From Varanus komodoensis (taxonomy: Eukaryota; Chordata; Lepidosauria; Squamata; Varanidae): a stretch of DNA of 64,000 nucleotides. Every line of letters begins with the position of its first letter. Position 1 is the first letter of the stretch. Positions 24,431 through 35,096 of this stretch are shown in pieces. The notes under the pieces are model-generated. The model had not been told where the DNA came from, searched no databases, and saw only the letters and a list, made by a program, of their open reading frames with translations. The translations under genes and the position numbers were made by a program. Where the stretch lies: positions 51,166,103 through 51,230,102 of the forward strand of contig NW_025335568.1 in assembly GCF_004798865.1 (NCBI RefSeq), read 5' to 3'.

Positions 24431-27400
24431 CACTTCTTGATCTCCATGAATCACAAAGAGCTCAGGGAGGAAGGGATATACTTTGCTCTCTGCCTTTTTG
24501 TTTATAGTTTGCTGAGACCTCACGGGAACCTTTGGACTAAGAAAAGGGCAGGGACACTTGTTGGCAGATGAAAGGATTTGTGAAACTTGCAAGAGTAAAA
24601 CTGGTAATGCTATGCAAGAAATGTCATAGGTGGACTCTGTACTGATACAGATGTGGTTTTGTGCCAGAAAATGACAGCTGAGATTGAGATTCTGGCTGTA
24701 ACTTGTCTGTTGCATCACTCATGAAGCAGACTACATCTGGCACTGTTAGATATCTTTTGCCCATGTAACTCCTGGACTTTGACCAGATAAAGCAGTTAGT
24801 TGACACACAGCTTCCCAAGAGAAAATCAGTGAGCTGGTCTAAAATTTGCATAATGAATATTGCTGGCATGTGTTTTTTTAAATATACTTGGATATAAAAA
24901 TTTTGTCAGCTAAATGCTATGTCTGGTTCTTCTATGAAAATTATATTTAAGAACTCATTCTCCTACCTTTGTTTGAGTCGAACAGTTTTCAAGGCCATTA
25001 GTGTTCCGTAAAATAACCTCCCTTAGCTTGATTCTTCTGTAAACATAGCAAAGCGCAAAACAGTTCTAATTCTGGTACTCTCGTTTCATCAATTGATAGG
25101 TTTAGTCCTATCAATTGCATCCTTGGTAATTTGAAGCTCTCAGAGGTGGAACCATCTGAACATCCAGTGCAGGTAGGAGGGCACTGCAGAGGCTACCTTC
25201 ATCTTCCTGCTGTCCCTCTCTACAGATTTCACTAGATAGGCTTTTAGCCTGTCCAGCAAGGGTGTTCCAGTGGGAAGCTGCACAGGGCTCAGGATAACTT
25301 GTATAATGGTCTCTCTGGGCTTCTGCCCTCCCCACCCACCAAATACCCACTTTTGCTCTACTCTGAGGCAGCCAACTAGTTCTTGCTGTTCAGGCTGGAG
25401 CGGGGAGGGGGCTGGGGCAGGATCTCAAACCTGTTGAGTTGGATCCTGATTAAGTTGGTTACAGCTGAACTCAATAGGGCCATAGGTTGGTAATGACTAA
25501 ATTGTCACATCAATTTCAGTGGAACTAAGATGGCCATCTTATACTCACTTACTAGGGAGTAAGTCACATTGAACTCAGTGAGATTTAATTTGTGTTGTAA
25601 AACAACTAAGACTCGATCCGATCTGCTACATTTTTTACTGCCATGTTCTTTATTTTATTGAAATAAATTATCTTATTTTGTTGTTAAGCTTGCTGATTGT
25701 CCACCAAGAAACGTACCATTCTTTGTATTATTCATTTGTTTTTAACTGTATGAACAAGCAGAGCAATCATGTGGAATGTCATGCTTGCAACAAAGTGCTT
25801 CCTTCTGATATTTCTTTGTTGTGTGGACCCATCACCTGTTAACATCCTTCAATAAAACTGTAAAAGCATGGCCTTCATAGTACCCTAAAGAATACAGAAA
25901 CTCTGTCATCCTTGCTGTCTAAGGCAAAAAGTGCGCAAGAGACTTTCTTTAAACTTACTCCTAGTCAACAATGCACTCAGGAGTAAGGCATATCAACTTA
26001 GAGAGCTGCTTAGGCCCCCAGTGTTACCAACCTGATTATATCCAAATGTTAGCTAAGTGAGTAAAATAGTGGTGAATTAACCCATTGCCTGCCTTGATCT
26101 CTTTAAGATGGAGAGTGGTGGTGCAATAAGGCCTTACCCTGACTGACCCTGCAAGAACAACAGTAAAAGCTGTAAATCATATGTGGTGCTTCCTTGTCTG
26201 ATCCAAGATTTGGGCACAGTTCATTAAAAGTTGATCCTGGTAACTAAGTCACATTGAAAATGGGGTTTGATACAGGTGTTGGGACTACAACATCCATAAT
26301 CCAGACAGCATAAATGGCTGGGGTTATGGAAATTGTAGTCTTAACACCAGGTTGGGAAAAGCTGGTCTGGGGTCACATTAAAATCCCACACTAGTTTAGT
26401 GTTTAGATGGGAAATAACGTTTGAGTAACTAGTTCTGAACTGTAATCCTTGTTATTTTATGTATATTTTAAGGCATAAATTGATTGCCAGCTTTGTCTGA
26501 GTTCCCTTGTCTTTGGGGTAGGGGAATCTGGATTGTTAACCAATCTATTTAGACAAGTGTTGATGGTATTTACTTATAGAAGTGCCCTCAGTAGTGGATT
26601 ACAAATCAAAACATTGCAATTAAACTGTAAAGTCAAGGCCAACTAAGATTGCTAGTAACTCTTCTAAACTCTCTGCTATACCTTATGTTTTATTTATTTC
26701 ACCACACTGTGAATTTTCTTTCAGGGCTACATGTACAGCTTGTGTTTTTGCTGTATTAAGAGATGTTGAGGCTGTGCTGAAAATACTGCGCTTCCAAAAA
26801 ACTGGGGAGTGGAGGCGGTCTTGGCTCATTCTTGTATAGTGGCTGCTATTCCATGCATGCTTGGAAGCTTGTCTATATGCAGCAAGGCTCCTTACTTTTA
26901 TTTTTAACTGGTAGTGAGCTGTATCAGTGATGCTGACAAGAAGGTTAAGCTGTCATTTCTTAAATGAAACTTCAAGGTATGACACATGCCACAGTTAATG
27001 GCCTGAAATTTATGTTGGTGTGATAGCTATTTAATTTCTGTACCACCCAACAGCCAAAACATTCTGTGCGGTTTGCAGCAGGAAGGAGCTCCTGTATGTG
27101 TTTAAAGATGCTTCAGAGCCCTTCTGTAAATATGAATGCTGCTGCTCTGGGGCAGAGCCCTTAGCCGAGCACTGTTGTTGAGGCAGAACCTCTTTTGAAC
27201 ATACTGTAGCAATTGAATGTGAATGGGCATTCATATAAATATAGGCCTATTGACTTCACGGTACTCGACCAGGAGTCAAAGCATGGTGCCAATAAGCACT
27301 CATGAAACATTTGGGTTTTTATTGTCATTTTTCCTTTTTTTCCAATATGCATGCATGGATCGGTATGAAATGCATACAGCTTTCCAGTACTTCAGCTTTC

Positions 27401-30400
27401 ACAAAAGCTGACCACATGTGTAAATAAGTACCCATTTGAAGTAACATAAGAACATAAGACAACCCATGCTGAATCAGACCAAGGGTCCACTTTGTCCAGC
27501 ATGCTGTTAACAGAGTGGCCAACTAACGGTGCACAAGGTCCCACAAGCAGGATGAGCACAACAGCAAGTTGTACATATAGGCATACTGCCTCTGATACTG
27601 AAAAGTTGGTTCCTTTATGCCACCCATTCATACATAGAAATGTACAGAAAATGTAAGATCCTCAATTCATTGCATTATAGTGAATGTTTATCCTCCCATT
27701 GCTGTACTATAAATCTTTTAGCTATTTAGAGGATCTAGAGAATCCTCTTATGCTGAGTATTTGTTAATTTCCAGGAAGTATATAAATAATGTAAAAGAGT
27801 GTCCGCATCAGTGATAATTAAAGACTGTTCTAGTACAAAATGTAATAATGATATCTCTCCAAAAAGAAGCAGCTACTTCTAAAACTTGTTTAAAAGAAAC
27901 AGTTGCATTGCATCACCAACAATTTGCTGAGTTAGACAATCCAGTTCTGAAGAGATGTTGCAATATCCAAGAAGTGAAACAAAAGTTCTTGCTGAATAAG
28001 ACTCAACCTAAAATCCATAGGTGCCAGAAGTAGATGTCAAAGGAGTGATCCACTAATTAGGCTTTTTATGGTAGAGTCCATAGCAGTTTCTCAAATTTCC
28101 AAATGCGTCCACAGGTCCAAAAAGTTCAGGGGCCCCTGTATTAGGCAGTAGTAATGTATGAGGAGTCCAGTTTCAGGGCAGGAATCTGTTGAATTTCCTT
28201 GGCTCAGGTCCCCAGACTCTGGCCCCTTTTCTCTCTGCCCTCCTTCTCTGCCTCATGCTGAACATTTGCGTGCATGTCTGGCAGGAAACCAGTCCAAGCA
28301 GTCTGCAAGCTTGGCTTGTGCACATGCTGTCCATGTGCCCACTGAGCAAGCAGAGGTCTGCACGCATGACTTGTGAGCTTGACATACTTTGTGCAAAGAA
28401 ACAGTAGTGTTCCCAAGCATTAGTAGATCGGCTCACTTCCTGGGCCAAGTGTGGGAAAGAAGTCCCACAAAGTACAAATGAGTCAAAATCTGGCCTAGGT
28501 AAAGCAGATGATACAAAATCTCCAGTGTAAAAGGAGATATCTGAATGTGCAACAGTATTGAGAAGGTCTAGGCAGAATAGTGACTGACCTGCATGGCTGT
28601 GCTTGTCAAAAACTGTTAGAATGAAAAGAGGTTTTGGTTCTTTAGCAGTTTTTCATTAAATGTTGGGTAGGATCCAGGGATCCCTTTAGTCAGTGAAAAC
28701 GAACCTTTGCATTCAAGCCACTGGAATGGAGCACTTGGGAGGTAGCTCTTAGGAGCAAGCATTTGATGGATTAGGTACATCTGCCTGTCTTCCCTTCCCT
28801 TCTTTGTTTTGTTGTGTTTAATTTTGGATTGTGAGGGATATAGGTCATCCTACTGGCTCTATTCGACATAATGGTGGTAGTAATTTAGGGGTTAATTAAC
28901 TCCAGAATGGTGGGGGACCATGCCATGCATAAAGACTTCCAGTAACAACTCCCAAATATTAAATTTGAGGGCTCATGCCATGACACCCAGAACCAGGAAC
29001 TTGAGGTTGTTTCTAGGTTAAACAATTCCAGGTTAACTCTCAGATAATTCCTGAGTTTAATCCACTGCCTGTCTTAATCTTTGAGATGGGAAATAGTGTA
29101 ATAAAAATAAATTGCTTTCCTTCTTCTAGAACCCCTTTTCAGTGGCTGTATTTGTGCTGTCTTAACCTGATTGGGGTTTTTTTTTTCTTCAGGTGAACCT
29201 GGCGGTAATTATGGTTATACCAATAGTGGTTATAGCGTGTATGAGGAAGAAAATGAGAAGTTAACTGAAAGTTTGCGTTCAAAAGTTTCTGCCATTAAAT
29301 CAGTAAGTATATCAGTATAGAAGCAGTGTTGGAGTGTATCTTGCCTGCTCAATTGGTTGTAACAGCAATATAGTCATGGCTTAACTGATGGGTGTTCATG
29401 GAAGTTGTAGCTCCAACACATCTGAAGGACAACAAGTTGGAGAAGGCTGCTTTGTGCATTTATGCTGCTGATGACTTTTCATCCAGCTTTTAATTAAGGC
29501 CTTCTGGCTTTAAAGAAGCATGGGGAATTTTGCCTAAGAATTGTGTATCAAAGAGATATTAAAGAGAAGCAAGCAAAAAGTATGAAAAAGTAGCTGTCTG
29601 AGCAGAAAAGTTCAGCTATCTCCTGAGGAGCAGTCCATGGCTGATCTGACCACAGAAGATTGTGAGCTTGTTATGGCGGCAAAAACTGATGAAAAATGGG
29701 TAAGATGGGACTTGCTTGTGCCCTGTATCACTCTTAACCACCGTATCACACTGGCTCTAATAAAGGGAAAGATTTGTAAAGTAATGCAATGAGTGTGTAC
29801 TTAGTTTCAGTAATCATTATACCTTTGGACAGCAGAACAAAAGAAAAATATAACAGTGGTGTTTGTGAATGTTTTTCTTGCTAGCTGTGAGGAAAATTTC
29901 AGTGTGGGAAGGATTTCATGTGTGAAAGCCATAGCAACTTAAAACATTTTCTTATAGAATCTTTTCATCTTTGCTTTTCTCTCTGCTTCTAGAAAGCATA
30001 TTAACTGTACTGGCTATAGTCCAAACAAACTTAGTTTTGTTTGAAGTAATTTAGTTAGTAGTGTGGATCATAATTCAACTATCTTCTGTCTTTCTCCTCA
30101 TAGCTTTCCATTGAAATTGGAACGGAAGTTAAACAGCAAAATAAAACTTTATCTGAAATGGTATGTCTGATCAAAGTTGTCAGCGGCTTTAGTTTCACTT
30201 GGAATTTGATTAACTTTCAACTTGATGAGTAACTTCACTTTCTTTAAACATGTTATATGTATTTTAAAAACACCTAATATTCACTTTCCGCTGGTGGACA
30301 TGCATTTGTTTTCTCCCACCCCAACCTGTCAGGATTCAGAGTACCATCCTTCATAAAAAAACAATTGATTGAAAGTTGCTTAACGTTCTAACAGCTCTGT

Positions 30401-31520
30401 CTACACAGAGCTGGCTGTCTACACAGAGCTGGCTGGCTAAAGAGCTGGCTGTCTTTATGGATGTTGCTCTGGACCAAAGCAAGAGTTTATTAAAATTATT
30501 TCCTAGCTCCCTTCTCAATTGCTCAACACGATATATTTGTTCCCATCCCCATTTACACAGTTCTCTGCAGTTAGGCTATGAGACAATGGCTTGGTTCACA
30601 CAACACATCAAACAACCCTGCAGTATTTCCACAGTGCAGGATTTTTGCCTGAACATACCTATCAGATGATCATATGGTTACCTGTCCTTTCCCTGCAGCA
30701 GCCTCCTCCTGATTGATCTGCTGCCTGAGGTGGGTTCCCCCATTCCCCTTCCTGAGTATACCTGCATGTCTGCAACAGTTCCTTGCTGATCCAGCTCCTA
30801 CAGTGGTTTTTATTAAATGAAACAGTCTTGCTGCAATTCTTGGCCAATGGGAAGAAAGTGAACAATAATGTTTATGCTGCTAGGGAGCTGAGGGCAGTAG
30901 AAATTGAAGGCTAGAAACAACACTTTTTGCAGCTATTCTTGCTTAGGGACTCCATGTTGTTTCCATACCAACAATGGTGCAATGGTACCCTGGGTCTGGA
31001 CTACTGGAGATGCCACAGTGAAACATGAAACCGTGGAACAGACTATGAATTCTCTCTGTGGTTTCACAAGTCTAATTTTACCACAGTGGAACTGGGGCTG
31101 GATGACAGAGCACACCTGCAACATAAGATTTTCCCATGGCTTTCAAGTTGTGCAAACCTGCCCAAAGACCACACAGTTCAGTGGGAATTTGACCCTGGTT
31201 CCCCCAGTCCTAGTCCAGCAGTTTAAGTACCACATCAGACTGGCTTTCTTGTAAAGAAACTTCATGCTTTGCAGTGTTATCTTCGTGTATTCAGAACTGA
31301 AACTGTAGGTAGCAAATAGTTGCCTCTTATATTCCGTATATAATTACTATTTTTTAAATCACAGGACAATGATTTTGATTCAACGAGTGGATTTCTCGGT
31401 GCAACCATGGGTAGACTGAAAACCCTCTCCAGAGGAAGCCAAACAAAACTCTTGTGCTACATGATGCTATTCTCACTCTTCGTCTTTTTTGTAATTTACT
31501 GGATTATTAAATTGAGGTGA
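19114..31520 (+). CDS. BET1: BET1, Golgi vesicular membrane trafficking SNARE (four exons)
   Basis: Joining 19114-19132, 29193-29302, 30104-30160 and 31365-31520 gives an uninterrupted 113-residue protein. BET1 is a Qc-SNARE of ER-to-Golgi transport that pairs with syntaxin-5, GOSR2/membrin and SEC22B. The start MRRAGLG, the block [15 protein letters not shown], the SNARE helix with a QN pair (Q55, likely zero layer) and the C-terminal anchor (about residues 92-110, ending WIIKLR) match vertebrate BET1 as I remember it. It is a tail-anchored protein with no signal peptide. All introns are GT-AG. The protein is about five residues shorter than the human one, in the Gly/Pro-rich N-terminal stretch at the exon 1/2 junction. 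The promoter is CpG-rich and a poly(A) signal lies at 31859. I see no defect. Confidence 0.96.
19310..19353. repeat. (TTA)n microsatellite
   Basis: About fourteen uninterrupted TTA/TAT units, 180 bases after BET1 exon 1. Confidence 0.97.
20921..21648 (-). mobile_element. BovB (RTE) LINE, 5'-truncated copy
   Basis: The minus strand encodes the end of a BovB reverse transcriptase, including '[13 protein letters not shown]', '[19 protein letters not shown]' and 'SKITADGG' around 21448-21636. It continues to the BovB 3' end, 'cccatggacaacattc' on the plus strand near 20960. An 11-base direct repeat, AAAGAAATAGT, flanks it at 20910-20920 and 21649-21659, a convincing target-site duplication. Only about 730 of some 3200 bases are present, so it was truncated at the 5' end on insertion. 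It is antisense to BET1 and has drifted more than the long copy at 43433. Confidence 0.88.
23188..23208. repeat. Short telomere-like (CCCTAA)n run
   Basis: Roughly three and a half units of the vertebrate telomere hexamer with one degenerate unit, lying in BET1 intron 1. It is too short to exclude chance. Confidence 0.6.
24384..24429. repeat. (TG)n(CA)n microsatellite with palindromic centre
   Basis: A short TG run switches at a central GTAC into a longer CA run, so the left part is self-complementary. Confidence 0.95.
26276..26370. repeat. Palindromic dispersed repeat
   Basis: Left arm 'ggtgttgggactacaaca' and right arm 'aattgtagtcttaacacc' are near-inverted copies about 30 bases apart, followed by 'aggttgggaaaagctg'. 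Related copies appear near 9495-9615, 23860-23935, 29375-29455, 37675-37775, 39105-39175, 50030-50105 and 62215-62300. I recall this as a common squamate repeat but cannot assign a class. Confidence 0.6.
27445..27620 (-). mobile_element. CR1-like LINE 3' fragment
   Basis: 'aacataagaacataagac', 'gctgaatcagaccaaggg', 'gtccagcatgctgttaac' and 'agagtggccaact' are in the order expected for the reverse complement of the LINE family end seen at 39390-39790 and 48207-48410. Located in BET1 intron 1, antisense to the gene. Confidence 0.6.
29193..29302 (+). CDS. BET1: BET1 coding exon 2
   Basis: A pyrimidine-rich acceptor ending TTCAG precedes the exon, and a donor TCA|GTAAGT follows. It encodes [20 protein letters not shown] and then [16 protein letters not shown]: the N-terminal Gly/Tyr region and the start of the SNARE helix. 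It ends in phase 0. Confidence 0.97.
29303..30103 (+). other. BET1 intron 2
   Basis: About 800 bases. A degenerate palindromic repeat copy lies near 29375-29455; otherwise I see nothing recognisable. Confidence 0.9.
30104..30160 (+). CDS. BET1: BET1 coding exon 3
   Basis: Nineteen in-frame codons, [19 protein letters not shown], between a CTCATAG acceptor and an ATG|GTATGT donor. It carries the central layers of the SNARE helix, including the Q55-N56 pair at the expected zero layer. Confidence 0.97.
30161..31364 (+). other. BET1 intron 3
   Basis: About 1.2 kb. It holds a short local duplication of 'tctacacagagctggctg' near 30400-30435 and a MIR-like SINE fragment at about 31125-31245. No exon was recognised. 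Confidence 0.85.
31125..31245 (-). mobile_element. MIR-like tRNA-derived SINE fragment
   Basis: The plus strand reads 'tgggaatttgaccctggtt', 'cccagtcctagtccagca' and 'cagactggct'. This is a degenerate version of the tRNA-related end of the SINE seen more clearly at 46653-46873. It is antisense to BET1. Confidence 0.5.
31365..31520 (+). CDS. BET1: BET1 coding exon 4 (C-terminus and membrane anchor)
   Basis: After an ATCACAG acceptor the frame reads [20 protein letters not shown] and [15 protein letters not shown], then a Phe/Ile/Val-rich anchor ending WIIKLR and TGA at 31518-31520. This is the C-terminal half of the SNARE helix and the single tail-anchor segment. Confidence 0.98.
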   Translation, partial: DNDFDSTSGFLGATMGRLKTLSRGSQTKLLCYMMLFSLFVFFVIYWIIKLR

Positions 31521-31885
31521 TACAACTCTCCACTTTAAGAACATGAATGCCATACTAGACTTCTAGAAATGTCTGTGTAAAAAATTGTGAACACTCTTTT
31601 GTAAATTGCATTAAGGATTAATGCATCTGGTTCTGTACTGTGTATTTCTCTATTTTTATCAGGCCAGGAATATTTCTATTTTAAAGCCCTTATTTTGTAG
31701 GGTTCTTAAACTGAATTTGCTCAAGCCTGAGCACTTTGTAGAGACAAAAAATAGTTACTTAGCATGAAAATACGTTGTTAAAATTGCAAAGTAAAAAGGT
31801 TTTTTTCATGTTCACAAGCAGCCTTTCTATTTTATAACTCCTGCTGCTTTTTTCTACCAATAAAAAGCAATCTCACTTGATTATG
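31521..31885 (+). other. BET1 3' UTR (proximal)
   Basis: AT-rich, non-coding sequence following the stop codon. A canonical AATAAA at 31859-31864 lies about 340 bases after the stop; cleavage would be expected 10-30 bases later. Longer alternative 3' ends are possible and cannot be judged from sequence. Confidence 0.6.
31859..31864 (+). terminator. BET1 poly(A) signal AATAAA
   Basis: Canonical hexamer within the AT-rich sequence after the BET1 stop codon, with T/G-rich sequence downstream (for example 'gttatactagtttttgt'). Confidence 0.6.
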
Positions 31886-31889
31886 CTAT

Positions 31890-34700
31890 GTATAAGTTAT
31901 ACTAGTTTTTGTAAAAAGAAAGATGAGTCTATCAAAACTAAGTACTGTTAAATCTCATTGTTTCATTAAGAAAATTTAGTACATGCTTAACTTTGGCTGT
32001 ATTGTGTCCATAGTGAGTTGCAGTAACTGTACAAATATATTTGAGATAGATTTGTTAACATCTTAATTTATTAATTTACTTTTTTTCCATTTTGGGAGGG
32101 AGAGATTGCTGAACAGAATAGACAGCTGCTCCAATCAACAAAAAGTGGTAATGAACTTAGTACAAGTGACCAAGTTGCTATATTTTAAAACATCTTCTGA
32201 TGTAGGGAGCATTTGCAAGATTCAAAAAGAAAAGAAGATATTTGGAGATGTTCAGATGGCTGTGGTTACTGGGTTGGAGCTAGATTAGTTATTCTTTGAA
32301 TATAGCCACTGAAATCAAGGGGAATTAACTAAAATAGGTCTCACTGACCTCAGGGGTTTATTCTAGATATGCGTATGATGGGATCCAAAATATTTGGTCT
32401 GAAAGAAAATCAAAGACCTACTTAACTCAGAAAGAATATAATATATTAATATAGGGATTCTCGTCTGGTGTCTGTAGATTTGGGTTGCTGCAGGATCAAT
32501 GAGGCTGCAGCAGGAAGCAGCAAATAGATTTTTCAGCTGGTTCCATAGTTTTTATGGGAGCCTTTCAAGGAAGTAGTATAAAATTTTTTACCTAAGTACG
32601 CTGCACTCTGTTTCTGTAATTTTTGTGCCCATCTGAACATATCTACTATTGGAGAAAAGCATTAAGGAAAACACAATTAAAATTGTCTGCCTAAGTATTA
32701 CCCAGTATCTAAAAATAGTGCTTACCCTTCAGATGCTACCCATTTATCACCTAAACACATTTAGCTTGCCATTCCAAAATGATCAGGAGCAGTGCATTAG
32801 AGAACTGTACATATTAGACTTCTTAGCACACAGGCAGAGAAAGCTAGTCTGTTATCTAAATTTCCACTGTAGGAGCACATTATGTTGAAGGATTATGTGA
32901 CGGCACGTCCAGTTGCAGTGTAGTCATCATCTCATATGCATTTTGGATATGTTAGGTTTCAGGGTCCCTTTAAGTGAAGAATCAGGTTACCTGGATAACC
33001 ATTCCCAGGACTACAATGCTGCTGAGGTGCCAGTTTTTTAATTTAACAGTACTAAATTCCTTCTGTGGAACCATATTGATGTGAGCAAGGACACACCTAC
33101 ATGTATTTGCATTGAAGCATTTTAGAATTCGCTTGCAGAGCAAGGGATGATTTACAAAACACACACAATGGAACATCTCATGATTTGTAATTTATTAGAA
33201 CATAATAAACATAACAAGAAACTTGGAATTTCTTACAGAAAATGGCACTTCCATTGTTTTAACTCTTTAAAAAGATGAATTTCTTAAAATCCATGTATTC
33301 ATTTTATTATGTTTGAAATGCATAAATGTGATGTTTATTAAGGCTCAGGCATGGTGCAACTGTAATATAACAAAATTAGAGAGACGATACTGTGGGCTTT
33401 CTTTGTGCCCTCCAGCTCCTCTTCTCTAGTTAACAGATTCAATTGGGGAAAACAAGTGAGATGGTCATGATTAAGAAATCTGGCTTTGGAATTCAGAAAA
33501 CACAGTATTTGAATTATGAAAAAAAGCTAATTGTAGAATCCTATCCCAGTACTGCTCTCCTGCCCCCTCCCCAAAAAAGCACGAATCCTACTCCATCAGG
33601 GTTCTTATATGAATTTTAAATGAAACAGCCCTCTTTTGAGGAGAGTCTAACTTAGCTTGCAATGTTTTGGCCCATGTGCATTCCTACAAGCAAACTACAC
33701 TGCAGGAAAGGACATGGCTCATCCTGTGTACTGAGTCCTCATGGCCTAGTTCCTGACTGGTTGCTGAAACTAGAGGGAAGTATCAAGAACTCCAGATGTA
33801 TCTGGAAGAAAAATATGAGTGACTGTTTTGGCAGCACACATGTTCCACCTCTGCTTCCATGTAGATGTACAACCTAATTCTGGTCATTAAAGGGTTTCCC
33901 CAGTTTGATGTAATTGGGCAGTATAACTTTGTGGGCACAGATGTGGCAAAGCACAGAAGCCTATTATGAAGCAGAATAATTTAAAATAAATGTGCCCAAC
34001 ATGTAAGACATTTATAAAATGAGCACTGAAAATGTCAACACATTCCAGTGATAATATGAATTCCAAAATTCCCTCTTTTGTGGGGCCAAAATGGTAGTTT
34101 TTTCACCGTATATAGAATAAGTGGTCCAAGTAAGTTCTTAAAAATTAAAAATAATTTTAACTGCATTCAGTACAAAGCCAGTTAACAACTTATTGCAATT
34201 ATATTCCTAGTAATTGTCAGGTACAATAGCACATTATATTACTTTAGCCAATAAGATGGAATCGATTGTGTGTGCGTATGCATGTGTGTGCACACACATA
34301 TGCACACACAGAGGAGGTGTGATGGTCAACTGTAACATTCTGTGACTTAACCATTGTAATTGCAGTAACAGTATACCTAAACAAATACTCTTGGTCAGTC
34401 TACATATGGGTTCAATCAATACTTTGCTATTCCAAATGTTGAAATTTCATCAGAGCCAGTAGGGTGTGATAGGATTCATGCAGCCTTTTTAAGAGGGTAG
34501 GCGGTGTTTGACAGGCCAAGGGATATTCTAACCTGATGTTGCTCTACAGAATGCAGAACCAAGTAAGTGATTAATCTTCAGTTAAAACTGATGGAGAAAA
34601 AGGTTCTGGGGCAAAGTAAACAAATTTACCTAGCAGTGTATGAACAGCAGGGTAGCTCAGTATAGGCTTTCGGCGAAATCTGTATAAGCTACTGCTTGTG
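31890..34700. other. Intergenic region between convergent genes
   Basis: AT-rich sequence with no recognised exon. It holds a fragment of the 'gaaatcaaggggaatt' repeat near 32305-32395 and an alternating TG/CA palindrome at 34267-34310. Reverse-strand AATAAA hexamers at 33191, 33303 and 33334 and a reverse-strand ATTAAA at 34722 are possible poly(A) signals for the acyl-CoA dehydrogenase. How far its 3' UTR reaches into this block is unknown. Confidence 0.6.
34267..34310. repeat. Alternating purine-pyrimidine TG/CA palindrome
   Basis: A TG-rich arm with a central 'gtgtgtgcacacac' switches to a CA-rich arm; the two are nearly inverted copies. Such sequences can form cruciform or Z-DNA. Confidence 0.85.
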
Positions 34701-35005
34701 TTCTGGTTTTCTTTACATAAGTTTAATATTAGAAATTTCACAGAAAGAAGCCAGATCTCCGCCTGTAAATGGGGATAGAGGTAGCAATAAGAACACTTTG
34801 GGTAAAATGGGTGTGTGTGTGCTTGATTCTAGTAGTGGCTTTATGGTGTGGTGTGGCATATCAGGTGCATATGAGTAAGCATTTAAGCTATCAGGTTGGT
34901 TGGTTCTTCGAAAATTGTATATTGCATATTCTTTCCCCAAAGAGTCTACTTGATGTACCATATTAAAATATAAAATTCTTCAAAAGTCTGTAGGGTTCAT
35001 GGCGG

Positions 35006-35096
35006 TTACTTCTTTGGTAAGATGCCCATGTATTTGCATATAATAGAAAGCATGACTTCATCAGCTCCAGCTCCTATTGATAGCAACCGTGTGTCT
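35006..35096 (-). CDS. Acyl-CoA dehydrogenase, last coding exon
   Basis: Acceptor GGCAG precedes a phase-2 junction. The exon encodes [18 protein letters not shown] and then [11 protein letters not shown] followed by TAA. The GAGADEVM stretch occupies the place of the EGTxE motif of MCAD/SCAD-type enzymes. Confidence 0.93.

Larger units (their letters stand above)
19133..29192 (+). other. BET1 intron 1
   Basis: About 10 kb. It holds a (TTA)n array, a 5'-truncated BovB (20921-21648), a (CA)n array, a short telomere-like run at 23188, a CR1-like fragment near 27445-27620 and copies of a palindromic repeat near 23850 and 26276. No additional exon was recognised. Confidence 0.85.

Noticed and set aside
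24170-24718. 182-codon minus-strand frame
   Set aside because: It runs through the (CA)n microsatellite, giving a Val-Cys repeat, and shows no protein features on either side.
27848-28033. 61-codon plus-strand frame with a lysine-rich sequence
   Set aside because: It resembles a possible old retroposed piece, but I could not assign it to a gene or an element family.
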